The translations under genes and the position numbers were made by a program. DNA of 64,000 bases from Candidatus Adamsella avium. Its GTDB lineage: Bacteria > Cyanobacteriota > Vampirovibrionia > Gastranaerophilales > CAJFVJ01. The DNA lies in the NCBI GenBank assembly GCA_904420445.1, contig CAJFVJ010000003.1:739998-803997 (forward strand), written 5' to 3'. The notes under the pieces were generated by a model, which worked only from the letters and a program-made list of their open reading frames with translations, ran no database searches and was not told where the DNA came from. Below, one piece after another: positions 56,302 through 64,000 of the stretch (position 1 is its first letter; every line of letters begins with the position of its first letter).

Positions 56302-57273
56302 TTATCCGAAGAAACCGTTTGATGCCCCTTCAAGAACCATAGTGCCGACTGCTTTGCTGAACTGGTCTTTTATTGTTTCCTGCTGGAATTTATCAGGGAT
56401 TTTATCACCGTTTTCATCTTCGCTGACACCTGATACAGCCTTGAGTCCTGCACCGACACCGACAGCATTTCCGGTAACTTTAATCAAACCGTTCTTTGCA
56501 GTTCTTCTTTCTACATATTTACTAAATGCAGCCAAATCATCTTTGTTCCAGTCAGATACAGACTTTTTGAAGCCTGAAGCATATTCAGCTTTAGCAACAC
56601 CGAGGTCAATACCTTTGTTTCCTTTTACCCAGGAGATAAATGCACTATCTTCAGGATTTATATCATCGGCATTTTGCTTTATTTCTTTAGCAAACTGAGC
56701 TTTCACTGCAGCCAAATCGAAATCTTTCGATTTTTTCAACCAATCAGGGAATGCTTTCATCTCTTCATCGGTCAAATCAGCAACGCCTTTGGTAAGATTT
56801 TTTGAGAAAGCTTTTCTCATGTTGTCTTCATCCATACCTTTTGATGCAAATTTTCTGATTTTATCAGGCATTCCTGTGATTATTCCGACAACAGTTTTCT
56901 TAATCCTGCCTGCATCTTCTCCGACTTCGAGTTTCCCTGCTTGTTTTTCAAATCCGTGGAATAACTCAACAGCTTTATCTGATACTGTATCAAGATATTT
57001 GGTATTTGAACTGAGTGAAGAAAGGACACCTTTTGCCGTTTTGCTTGCCACTAAATAACCGCCTGTGCCGATACCGACTAACATAGCAAGAATACCGAGA
57101 GTTTTCGTTCCCTTGTTTCCTTTATCGGCAAGATCAATAACAACACTGCTCACTGTATCAGCAACATCGGCTTCAGAAACTTTCGGAGCTTCATTCTGCT
57201 GTTCCCGTCCTTTAAAAGACACATGATTCTTTGGTTGCAGTGGCTGACATGAAATACTGTTGATTGTGTTCAT
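56302..57273 (-). CDS. Unknown repeat protein with VSFKG motif (323 aa)
   Basis: A disordered N-terminus with VSFKG (18-22) leads to a hydrophobic Gly-rich segment (about 58-77, KTLGILAMLVGIGTGGYLVA) that could insert in a membrane. Three tandem helical repeats follow at 156-193, 194-230 and 231-257 (FSKNLTKGVADLTDEEM..., FAKEIKQNADDINPEDS..., YASGFKKSVSDWNKDDL...). Near the C-terminus DENGDKIPD (286-294) matches a thrombospondin-3/EF-type calcium loop. No classical signal peptide. A promoter-like TATAAT lies upstream. Not assigned to any family. Confidence 0.8.
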   Translation of the reverse strand: MNTINSISCQPLQPKNHVSFKGREQQNEAPKVSEADVADTVSSVVIDLADKGNKGTKTLGILAMLVGIGTGGYLVASKTAKGVLSSLSSNTKYLDTVSDKAVELFHGFEKQAGKLEVGEDAGRIKKTVVGIITGMPDKIRKFASKGMDEDNMRKAFSKNLTKGVADLTDEEMKAFPDWLKKSKDFDLAAVKAQFAKEIKQNADDINPEDSAFISWVKGNKGIDLGVAKAEYASGFKKSVSDWNKDDLAAFSKYVERRTAKNGLIKVTGNAVGVGAGLKAVSGVSEDENGDKIPDKFQQETIKDQFSKAVGTMVLEGASNGFFG

Positions 57274-57318
57274 ACCTAATACCTTTTTTATTAATTAAGC
57301 ACATCCACCAATATAAAG

Positions 57319-57347
57319 ATTATAAAGGATAAAGATTGCTAAATAAA
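57319..57347 (-). promoter_or_regulatory. Possible promoter of the VSFKG repeat protein gene
   Basis: On the minus strand a perfect TATAAT (57324 to 57319) has a weak TTTATT 17 bases upstream. The start codon is about 46 bases downstream. Confidence 0.35.
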
Positions 57348-57381
57348 GTTTTTTTTATTTAAAAAACTTTACAAAAGTAAT

Positions 57382-58620
57382 CTATCCCTCAAAATACTTT
57401 CTATCCTTGATTTTTTCGGGTAAAAAACTCTGTTTGAAAGCAGGGTTGTCATGAGTATAAACATAGTCTACCCCGAAGCCGTATTTTTTTGCATCCTTAT
57501 AATGAGCATCTCTCAGATGGTCAGGCACGGGATAATCATCACCGTTTATTTGAATATCAGATAAAGCTTTATCTATAGCCATAATCGCCGCATTAGACTT
57601 TGGCGCCCTTGCAACATATTCAACAGCCTGAGCAAGAGGAATACGTCCTTCAGGCATGCCTAAGAGTTCAACAGCACGATAAGCATTCAAAGCAACACCA
57701 AGAGCATCATGGTCAGCATTGCCGACATCTTCGCTTGCACAAACAATCAATCTGCGTGCAATAAAACGAGGGTCTTCTCCTGCTGCTATCAACTTTGCCA
57801 GCCAATAAATTGCAGCATCGGGGTCAGAACCTCTCATGCTCTTCTGAAAAGCAGATGCAAAATCATAATGCTCCTGAATACCGTATTTTATATTTCTTTT
57901 CTGGGTAAGTTTTTCTAACAGCTCAGGAGTCAACACCCTCTCTCCGTCAACTATATTTGCACTAAAATACGAATTTTCAACAAGATTTAGTGCAAGACGG
58001 GCATCTCCGTTGCTATATTTCACTATCAGCTCGCCAATTTTGGGATTAAGAGTAATTTTTCCGTATTTTTCAATCAAGAACTTATACCCTTTCCTGATAA
58101 TCTTCAATAAGTTATCATTATCAATCGGCTTGAGCATAAGAGTCTGAGTCCGTGAAAGCAGAGCAGGCACAACTTGAAAAGACGGATTTTCAGTAGTTGA
58201 CCCGATTATATAAAAAGTTCCGTTCTCAACATAAGGCAAAAGAGCGTCCTGCTGTGTTTTTGAAAACCTGTGAATTTCATCAACAAAAACAATCGTCTTC
58301 TTTCCAAGCATTTTTAGATTGTCTTTTGCCTGCACAACAGTATCTTTGATATCCTTTATACCCGAGCTGACGGCACTCAACTCAACAAAACAGCTGTCTG
58401 TATTTTTGGCAATCAGCCTCGCAAGAGTAGTCTTACCGCACCCTGGAGGACCCCAGATTATCAAAGAAAAAAGGTGAGAGGATTTCAAAAGATTTAAAAT
58501 TGCGGAATTTTGACCGAGAACCTCCTGCTGCCCAAAAAACTCATCAAGAGAAGACGGCCTCAGCTGTTCAGCAAGAGGGATCTGTTTGTATTTATCTTCG
58601 AGCGTGTCAAATAAATTCAT
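57382..58620 (-). CDS. rarA: Replication-associated recombination protein RarA
   Basis: Clamp-loader-like AAA+ ATPase acting at stalled replication forks. The RarA-type start LRPSSLDEFFGQQEVLG is followed by Walker A WGPPGCGKTT, Walker B FVDEIHRFSKTQQDALLPYVE and sensor region IGSTTENPSFQVVPALLSR. The C-terminal tetramerisation domain includes MRGSDPDAAIYWLAKLI. The start at 58620 (MNLFDTLEDKY) is chosen on family length (412) and GGTGAG upstream; an open frame upstream is not needed. Divergent from the lipoprotein gene. Confidence 0.96.
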   Translation of the reverse strand: MNLFDTLEDKYKQIPLAEQLRPSSLDEFFGQQEVLGQNSAILNLLKSSHLFSLIIWGPPGCGKTTLARLIAKNTDSCFVELSAVSSGIKDIKDTVVQAKDNLKMLGKKTIVFVDEIHRFSKTQQDALLPYVENGTFYIIGSTTENPSFQVVPALLSRTQTLMLKPIDNDNLLKIIRKGYKFLIEKYGKITLNPKIGELIVKYSNGDARLALNLVENSYFSANIVDGERVLTPELLEKLTQKRNIKYGIQEHYDFASAFQKSMRGSDPDAAIYWLAKLIAAGEDPRFIARRLIVCASEDVGNADHDALGVALNAYRAVELLGMPEGRIPLAQAVEYVARAPKSNAAIMAIDKALSDIQINGDDYPVPDHLRDAHYKDAKKYGFGVDYVYTHDNPAFKQSFLPEKIKDRKYFEG

Positions 58621-58636
58621 TGTTTTTCTCACCCTG

Positions 58637-58642
58637 TATAAT
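58637..58642 (+). promoter_or_regulatory. Possible -10 of the lipoprotein gene
   Basis: A perfect TATAAT lies 41 bases before the TTG start, in the 62-base gap to rarA. No -35 is clear. Confidence 0.35.
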
Positions 58643-58682
58643 ATAATTAAGTGTAACATCAAAAGTTTATGGAGTTTATATA

Positions 58683-59936
58683 TTGAAAACTTTTATTAAA
58701 CTAACTCTATGCCTGATATTCGCTACATTTTTATTGAGCGGATGCACAAAACAAATGCAGGAAGAAAAAATAACGGTCGAGTTCTGGACTCTTCAGCTTA
58801 GTGATTTCACTCCGTATATGAACTCCATGATAGATGAATATGAAAAGTCACACCCTAATATAAAAATCAAATGGATAGACGTTCCTTTCTCTGAAGGTGA
58901 AAAAAGAGTCCTCGCCTCAATCATGAGCAACCATGTCCCTGATTTGGTGAACCTCAACCCGTCTTTTTCATCAACTCTTGCATCAAAAGGAACTCTCAGC
59001 GATATATCAGCTTATTCAGACAAACAAGACTTCGATGACTTTCTCCACCCTGCAATGAACCTCTGTACTCAAAATGGAAAGACTTACTGTATCCCTTGGT
59101 ATATAACCTCATCGATAACTCTATATAATTCCGAACTGACAGATAAAGCAGGCATTAAAAAACTTCCGCAAAAAGATGAAGAAATATACGAATTTGCAAA
59201 ACAAATCAAAAACAAAACGGGAAAATACGCTCTTATGCCGACTTTATCGGAAGACGGTTATATGTTCAAAAACCTCATCAAACACAATATCAGTATAATA
59301 GATGAAAAAAATAAACAAATTTTCCTCAGCACCAAAGAGGTTCAAAATATCTATAAAATTTGGAGCGAACTCTATTCAAGCAGCTTTATTCCGAAAGAAT
59401 CAATCACCCAAACCCACAGAGAAGCGCTTGAAAAATATATGTCAGGAGAACTTGCCATGCTGCAGACAGGCGCAAATTTTCTTGTGATGATAAAAGACAA
59501 TGCACCTGATATCTACAAAAAAACAAAACTTGCCCCTCAGCTGAATTTGGAAAACGGTGTTGTTGACTTCTCTATGATGAACTTGATAATTCCTGAGAAA
59601 TCAAAACACCAAAAAGAAGCTCTCGAGTTTGCCTTATTTTTAACCAGCGAAAAAAATCAAGTCGAATTCTCAAAACTTGCGCCGGTTTTGCCATCATCAA
59701 AAAAAGCTCTCGACAACAACTTTTTTGATAGTGATTCAACATTAATAGAGCAAGGGCGTAAAATTTCCGCATATCAAATGAAAACAGGAAAAACAAATAT
59801 TCCGCTATATCCACAGCAAAAAGAAATAAACACAACAGTTGATTATGCCACGCAAAAAATTATTCTGAAAAAAGAAACTCCTCAAAAAGCTCTTGATGAA
59901 GCTGAGGAGAAACTGAAAAATATCTTATTCAAATAA
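58683..59936 (+). CDS. Sugar ABC transporter substrate-binding lipoprotein
   Basis: Extracytoplasmic binding protein of the carbohydrate family (SBP_bac_1). The lipobox LLSGC places the lipidated Cys at residue 21, after a hydrophobic signal (TFIKLTLCLIFATF). Typical start EFWTLQLSDFTPYMNSMIDEYEKSHPNIKIKWIDVP, with Trp and Tyr residues for sugar stacking (YCIPWYITSSITLYN). TTG start; GGAG is nine bases upstream. No permease or ATPase gene is adjacent, so the rest of the transporter lies elsewhere. Sugar unknown. Confidence 0.88.
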   Translation: MKTFIKLTLCLIFATFLLSGCTKQMQEEKITVEFWTLQLSDFTPYMNSMIDEYEKSHPNIKIKWIDVPFSEGEKRVLASIMSNHVPDLVNLNPSFSSTLASKGTLSDISAYSDKQDFDDFLHPAMNLCTQNGKTYCIPWYITSSITLYNSELTDKAGIKKLPQKDEEIYEFAKQIKNKTGKYALMPTLSEDGYMFKNLIKHNISIIDEKNKQIFLSTKEVQNIYKIWSELYSSSFIPKESITQTHREALEKYMSGELAMLQTGANFLVMIKDNAPDIYKKTKLAPQLNLENGVVDFSMMNLIIPEKSKHQKEALEFALFLTSEKNQVEFSKLAPVLPSSKKALDNNFFDSDSTLIEQGRKISAYQMKTGKTNIPLYPQQKEINTTVDYATQKIILKKETPQKALDEAEEKLKNILFK

Positions 59937-59942
59937 ATTTTC

Positions 59943-60386
59943 CTAATACCCTGTAGACCCGAAGCCTCCTGATGCCCTGTTTGTAGCGCCGACGGTTTCT
60001 ACAACTTCAATCTGCGCTTTGACAACAGGAGCTACAATCATCTGAGCAATACGGTCACCGGGGTTAATTGTATACTCTTCCTGAGAAAGATTGATAACAG
60101 GCACCTTCAACTCGCCTCTATAATCCTCATCAATCGTTCCAACGCAGTTCACAAGAGTAATCCCGTGTTTTATCGACATGCCGGATCTGGGTCTGACCTG
60201 TGCTTCATACCCGTGAGGAAGTTCAATGATTATGCCTGTAGGCACAAGCTTTCTTTCAAAAGGCTTGAATGTCATCGGCTCATCAATCCCTGCGGTCAAA
60301 TCCATGCCTGCTGCGCCTGCTGTTGCATATTCAGGCAGAGATTTATTGTTATCCAATTTTTTTATTTTCAAAACTATCGTATCCAT
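59943..60386 (-). CDS. dut: dUTP diphosphatase
   Basis: Hydrolyses dUTP to dUMP, keeping uracil out of DNA and supplying ThyX. Trimeric-type motifs are present in order: AGAAGMDLTA, RPRSGMSIKHGI, NCVGTIDEDYRGEL, PGDRIAQMIV, and the C-terminal P-loop-like RASGGFGSTGY. Length 147 is normal. AAAGGAGGAG precedes the ATG. It lies 14 bases after dnaA and is likely its operon partner. Confidence 0.97.
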   Translation of the reverse strand: MDTIVLKIKKLDNNKSLPEYATAGAAGMDLTAGIDEPMTFKPFERKLVPTGIIIELPHGYEAQVRPRSGMSIKHGITLVNCVGTIDEDYRGELKVPVINLSQEEYTINPGDRIAQMIVAPVVKAQIEVVETVGATNRASGGFGSTGY

Positions 60387-60400
60387 AACTCCTCCTTTAG

Positions 60401-61849
60401 CTATATTTTTGATAATATTCCTGATATTTCATCTATTGTTTTTGAGAGTGAAATATTATGCAGCTTTTCTTCTTTCACTTTCTCATAAGAATATAAAACC
60501 GTGGTGTGTTTTCTTCCGCCGAGAGCCTCTCCAATCTTTGGGAAACTATATCCCATAGTTTCTCTTATCAAATAAATCGCAATCTGGCGGGCTTTTGATA
60601 CATCCTTTGACTTCGACGGGCTCATTATTTCATCAGCCTCTATTTTGAAATACTCTGCAACAATATCAACAATATCCTCAACACTGAGATTTTTCGGCGC
60701 AGAAACTTCTACTATATTTTTCACCACCTCAGGAACTACAGGAAGACTGTTTATGCTGCAATAAGCAATCACACGATTCAACGCTCCCTCAAGTTCACGG
60801 ACATTATGGCTGTAAGCGGAGGCTATAAGCTTCAAAACATCATCAGTGACATTAAGCTTCTCTATCTCTGTTTTCTTCTTCAAAATAGAAACTCTCGTTT
60901 CAAAATCAGGCGCTGATATATCAGCAAGCAAACCCCACTCAAAACGGCTCCTCAACCTGTCTGTCAGAGTAGGTATTTCCTTCGGAGGTCTATCACTCGT
61001 CAGCACAATTTGTTTTCCTGAATTATAGAGATTTTCAAATGTATGAAAAATCTCCGTCTGCGTTGTTTTTTTCGACTCAAGAAACTGAACGTCATCAAGC
61101 AGCAGAACATCAACATTCCTGTACTTTTGCCTGAATTCTGACATTTTGAACGTAGAATTCGAACCTGATTGTATGCAGCTGATTAAGTCGTTCATGAAAA
61201 CTTCCGTGTTGGTGTATTTTATCTTAAGCCGAGGATGATTAACCAGAATATAGTGTCCTATCGCATGCATAAGATGAGTTTTGCCAAGTCCCGTACCGCC
61301 GTAAATAAACAGAGGATTATGCAGCTTTGCCGGTTCTTTTGCAACTGCCATCGCAGCAGCATGAGCAAATTTGTTGTTTTCGCCGACAACAAAATTATCA
61401 AAGGTATATTTCAAATTGAGATTATAAGATGTACTCTTCAAAGCATCTATCTGGAACTCGTTGAAGACAGGTTTTACCTGAGGCATTGCGCCTTCTCTTG
61501 TTGTCAGTTTCATTCCTGATTTCGGTTCAACAACCTTTTGCGCAAGTTTTTTTTCTAGCTGGCTTTTTCTCTGCAAAAATTCATCTGATAAGTCTTTTTT
61601 TAGAACTATATTCAGGTTATAACTGCGTCTTGTTGTATCCTTCAGAGCTTTGCATATCATGGATGAAAAACGTTCTCTCACCCAATCTCTGCTGAGAGTA
61701 TCTTTTGTTGCTATCACAAACGTCTTATTCTCAACACTCACAGGAGTAATAGGTCTTATCCAGGACTCAAACTTCGAGTGTTCTAGCTCATTGCTGAGAC
61801 AAGTCAATACACCTGCCCAAATTTCTTCCGCTGTTTTTTCTTCCGCCAT
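60401..61849 (-). CDS. dnaA: Chromosomal replication initiator DnaA
   Basis: Binds DnaA boxes and opens oriC. Domain I (about 1-85) and a linker precede the AAA+ domain III with GGTGLGKTHLMHAIGHYIL, LLLDDVQFLESKKTTQTEIFHTFENL and arginine-finger region. The domain IV signature ARQIAIYLIRETMGYSFPKIGEALGGRKHTTVLYSYEKV binds DNA. Length 482 is normal. No DnaA box cluster is seen in the flanking gaps and dnaN is not next to it, so the origin is probably elsewhere. Confidence 0.98.
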   Translation of the reverse strand: MAEEKTAEEIWAGVLTCLSNELEHSKFESWIRPITPVSVENKTFVIATKDTLSRDWVRERFSSMICKALKDTTRRSYNLNIVLKKDLSDEFLQRKSQLEKKLAQKVVEPKSGMKLTTREGAMPQVKPVFNEFQIDALKSTSYNLNLKYTFDNFVVGENNKFAHAAAMAVAKEPAKLHNPLFIYGGTGLGKTHLMHAIGHYILVNHPRLKIKYTNTEVFMNDLISCIQSGSNSTFKMSEFRQKYRNVDVLLLDDVQFLESKKTTQTEIFHTFENLYNSGKQIVLTSDRPPKEIPTLTDRLRSRFEWGLLADISAPDFETRVSILKKKTEIEKLNVTDDVLKLIASAYSHNVRELEGALNRVIAYCSINSLPVVPEVVKNIVEVSAPKNLSVEDIVDIVAEYFKIEADEIMSPSKSKDVSKARQIAIYLIRETMGYSFPKIGEALGGRKHTTVLYSYEKVKEEKLHNISLSKTIDEISGILSKI

Positions 61850-61925
61850 AATAATCTTTATTTTATTCTAACCATTCGATTGTATACATTATTTTACCGC
61901 AAATTTTTCATGAAAAAAGTAAAGT

Positions 61926-62339
61926 TTATTTAACTTGAAAAGGACACTTGCTGCATCTTGCTTTAGGATGTTTTATTAAATTATCTTCGAGGTCATACAT
62001 CTCCTCAATATGCGCAACAAGAGGACTTCCGCATACAGGACATTTCAAACCTTCATAAATCCCATCAAGAATACAAAGTCTGATTGACTCTATCGCATCA
62101 TCAAGACTCTTGTGCGACTTATCAAAATGTTTTTCATATCTTTTGATATCAGTCAAAGACAACCTCAAAGCCTTTGCAAGACGCTGTCTGATAGTTGAAG
62201 GTAAAAACAGCTCCTGTGCTGATTCTATTCTTTCAATCATCTCAACCGGAACATTAGCCTTATGAGCAAGCCCCATTTGAGATAATCCCATTTTTTCCCT
62301 TGTTTGCGAAACAAATTGCGCCAGCGACATCTTTTCCAT
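61926..62339 (-). CDS. XRE-type helix-turn-helix protein with C-terminal zinc ribbon
   Basis: An XRE/Cro-like DNA-binding domain (residues 5-62, QTREKMGLSQMGLAHKANVPVEMIERIES) is followed by a linker and a zinc ribbon with cysteines 100, 103, 129 and 132 (CPVCGSPL, CSKCPFQVK). The start is uncertain: ATG at 62339 or 62330 or one further upstream at 62366, none with a clear ribosome site. It lies 76 bases before dnaA on the same strand, so it may be the first gene of the dnaA-dut unit or regulate it. Not assigned to a named regulator. Confidence 0.75.
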   Translation of the reverse strand: MEKMSLAQFVSQTREKMGLSQMGLAHKANVPVEMIERIESAQELFLPSTIRQRLAKALRLSLTDIKRYEKHFDKSHKSLDDAIESIRLCILDGIYEGLKCPVCGSPLVAHIEEMYDLEDNLIKHPKARCSKCPFQVK

Positions 62340-62413
62340 GTTAAGTATTTTATTTTTTCCCCACATTGATGATAAACTTGACTATATAAGATTTTACTAT
62401 AAGGATAAAGAAC

Positions 62414-63502
62414 TTGAAAGAAAATTTATCACTCACATCAACAGCAATCGGAAGCCTGCCACACAACAGCGCACAGGCGGCTCTTGACCTGATTTTTTCA
62501 ACACCGATAGATATCCCCTTCTGGCCTCAGCTCTCAAAAGTCAGCCCTAAAGAAGATATGATTATTCAGCTGAATGAAAACATCCCGGGGCTTAAATTTG
62601 ATGAAGAAAACAACAAACTGTTTTTTGATACGGAATCAGAAGAATTTTTCCTGGGGCTTGAAGAATTCTTTGAAGACTATGAAAAAATCACCGCCGAAAA
62701 AAACTTCGATTTGCTTGAAAAATATGCAATAAGCGACAAATTCGCCTGCTCTATTCATCCTTTCCTCGGAAAAATCAAAGAAACAAAACCCTTATACGCA
62801 AAAGGACACGTTACAGGTCCTTTCAGCTGGGGAGTAAGCATCTGCGACCCTGAGAAAAAAGCAGCGTTCTATGATGAAACTCTTAGAGATATAATCATCA
62901 AAGCACTCACCCTGAAAGCTCTCTGGCAGGTTATAAACATCAAAAAAGCATCCCCAAAAACAACACCGATAATCTTTCTCGATGAGCCTACACTATCGCA
63001 ATATGGCACATCAGCCTTCCTGACAGTAACAAAAGAAGATATAACAACCGGCATAAGCGAAATCTCACAAGTTTTGAGAGATAATGGAGCTCTCATAGGC
63101 GTCCATTGCTGCGGAAAAACAAATTGGTCGCTGATTACAGACAGCGAGGTTGATATTCTCAACTTCGACGGTTATTTCTTCGGCGAAAGCCTTTCAGCAT
63201 ACTCAAAAGAAATAGACAGCTTCCTCAAAAAAGGAGGATTCATTGCCTGGGGAATGATTCCGACTCTTGACCCTGAAGCACTTGAGAAAGAGGACTTGAA
63301 CTCACTTCTTGCAAAATTTGAAGCAGACAAAAATTATCTCCTCAAAAACGGCATTGATGAAAAACAACTCCTCTCTCAAAGCATAATAACTCCCTCCTGC
63401 GGCGCAGGCGTGTTGAGTGAGGAACTCGCTCAAAAAGCAATCAGGCTTACAAAAGAACTCTCTGATGTATTGAAGAATACTTACGGAGGAACAGCAAAAT
63501 GA
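62414..63502 (+). CDS. MetE C-terminal/UROD-like methyltransferase-type protein
   Basis: A TIM-barrel protein of the UROD/MetE superfamily, 362 residues, with only the catalytic-half length of MetE. Putative zinc ligands are His231 with Cys232 or Cys233 (IGVHCCGKTNW) and the C-terminal Cys near 329 (TPSCGAG). The start AIGSLPHNSAQAALDL is typical. It may be a core-MetE-type methionine synthase or a corrinoid methyltransferase. The TTG start has AAGG eight bases upstream. The stop overlaps the next gene in an ATGA, so the two act together by inference. Confidence 0.8.
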   Translation: MKENLSLTSTAIGSLPHNSAQAALDLIFSTPIDIPFWPQLSKVSPKEDMIIQLNENIPGLKFDEENNKLFFDTESEEFFLGLEEFFEDYEKITAEKNFDLLEKYAISDKFACSIHPFLGKIKETKPLYAKGHVTGPFSWGVSICDPEKKAAFYDETLRDIIIKALTLKALWQVINIKKASPKTTPIIFLDEPTLSQYGTSAFLTVTKEDITTGISEISQVLRDNGALIGVHCCGKTNWSLITDSEVDILNFDGYFFGESLSAYSKEIDSFLKKGGFIAWGMIPTLDPEALEKEDLNSLLAKFEADKNYLLKNGIDEKQLLSQSIITPSCGAGVLSEELAQKAIRLTKELSDVLKNTYGGTAK

Positions 63503-64000
63503 CTCTGACTCTTGCAATCATCGGCAAAAGCGGCAGCGGGAAAACAACCGTCACAAAAGCATTTATGCGAGTAATGAAAGAAAAATATCCGGAAAAATCA
63601 ATCCTTCTTTTTGACAATGATTTAACCTGTGAATTAGGACATACCTTCGGGCTTGACATCAGAAACACCGTATATGGCATAAGAAGCGGCAAACACGAGT
63701 ATAAAACAGGTATCCCGAGCAAAATGACCAAACAGGAATACATCGAATGGGCGCTCGAAGACATTGTCGTCAATCTTGAGAAAAATGTTGACATCCTTGT
63801 TTCCTGGTTAATCGGTTCAAAAGATTGCAGATGTCCGATTACACAGCAGATAAACGACGCCCTTGCAAAATTTTTCAAACAGTATGATATAGTCATCTTC
63901 GACTGCGAACTTGATTTGAAATACCTTAACCAGCTTGTTGACTGCCATATTGATACGGCGCTTATCATTGCGGAACCTACTGAAGAATCGGCAAGACTTG
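63499..64000 (+). CDS. CooC-like P-loop ATPase (C-terminus beyond window)
   Basis: A MinD/CooC-type ATPase; the first 167 codons are in the window. The P-loop IIGKSGSGKTTVTKAF is at residues 7-22. FDNDLTCELGHTFGLDI follows as the switch region, and IVIFDCELDLKYLNQLVDCHIDTALII resembles the D-containing Walker B. CooC family proteins insert metals or activate corrinoid and CO-dehydrogenase enzymes. GGAGGA precedes the ATG, which overlaps the MetE-like stop by four bases. The gene reads through the window end. Confidence 0.75.
   Translation, partial: MTLTLAIIGKSGSGKTTVTKAFMRVMKEKYPEKSILLFDNDLTCELGHTFGLDIRNTVYGIRSGKHEYKTGIPSKMTKQEYIEWALEDIVVNLEKNVDILVSWLIGSKDCRCPITQQINDALAKFFKQYDIVIFDCELDLKYLNQLVDCHIDTALIIAEPTEESARL

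Noticed and set aside
61850-61925. Replication origin next to dnaA
   Set aside because: The gap upstream of dnaA has no DnaA box cluster or AT-rich repeat array, and dnaN is not adjacent.

Overview
The window is AT-rich bacterial chromosome with densely packed, well-preserved housekeeping genes. I see no phage, insertion sequence, CRISPR array, tRNA or rRNA. Several features point to the Cyanobacteriota line and, by inference, to its non-photosynthetic gut branch (Vampirovibrionia/Melainabacteria, Gastranaerophilales-like). The F1 beta and epsilon genes form their own transcription unit, as in cyanobacteria. A SigF/SigB-like sigma factor is coupled to a prepilin peptidase. The envelope is diderm (kdsD-kdsC, a beta-barrel protein ending in Phe, an AsmA-like protein, LD-carboxypeptidase, MurA). 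ThyX, an RNase E with a basic tail and a fused radical SAM/DUF2344 protein are also present, with no photosynthesis genes. The taxonomic call is inference from layout and protein character, not from a search.

Layout. 1-5.4 kb (minus): start of secA, a possible structured RNA, then proS-panD-uvrC and a corrinoid adenosyltransferase. 5.4-8.8 kb: a 570-base AT-rich gap, sigma factor plus prepilin peptidase, with dxr running into the peptidase gene from the other side. 8.8-16 kb: a GH13 amylase with a divergent TetR gene, a 66-residue protein, RNase HIII, a CBS-like protein and an M16 peptidase pair. 16.2-18.8 kb: atpD-atpC-gatD. 18.9-25 kb: several small proteins sharing a short Phe-Lys/Arg/Gln-Gly motif, LdcA, dnaX and a P-loop kinase. 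25-34 kb (mostly minus): AsmA-like giant, SpmA/SpmB-like pair, two overlapping WYL-type regulators (plus), kdsD-kdsC and an EF-hand-like protein. 34-42.3 kb (minus): acyl-CoA ligase, outer-membrane protein and a three-gene split glutamate synthase. 42.4-50 kb: YbaK, then L31, ThyX, RF1, the radical SAM fusion, RNase E and a small membrane protein (plus). 50-64 kb: DEDDh exonuclease, SOD, a repeat protein with murA, ftsH, another Phe-Lys-Gly motif protein with three internal repeats, RarA, an orphan sugar-binding lipoprotein, dut-dnaA-HTH/zinc-ribbon, and a MetE/UROD-like protein overlapping a CooC-like ATPase cut by the window edge.

How the parts work together. Envelope building (KDO supply, MurA, GatD, LdcA, AsmA, SecA, OMP), nucleotide and genome maintenance (ThyX, Dut, DnaA, DnaX, RarA, UvrC, RNase HIII) and translation (ProS, YbaK, L31, RF1) are the main themes. 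Corrinoid-related genes (cobO, the radical SAM fusion of a B12-binding family, the MetE-like/CooC-like pair) hint at B12 use. The strongest candidate for something undescribed is the scattered set of small, otherwise unrelated proteins sharing a hydrophobic-Ser/Asn-Phe-Lys/Arg/Gln-Gly motif near their N-termini. Other candidates are the WYL pair, the possible pseudoknotted RNA, the RWYD repeat protein beside murA, and a nine-A slippery run in dnaX followed at once by a stop in the -1 frame.
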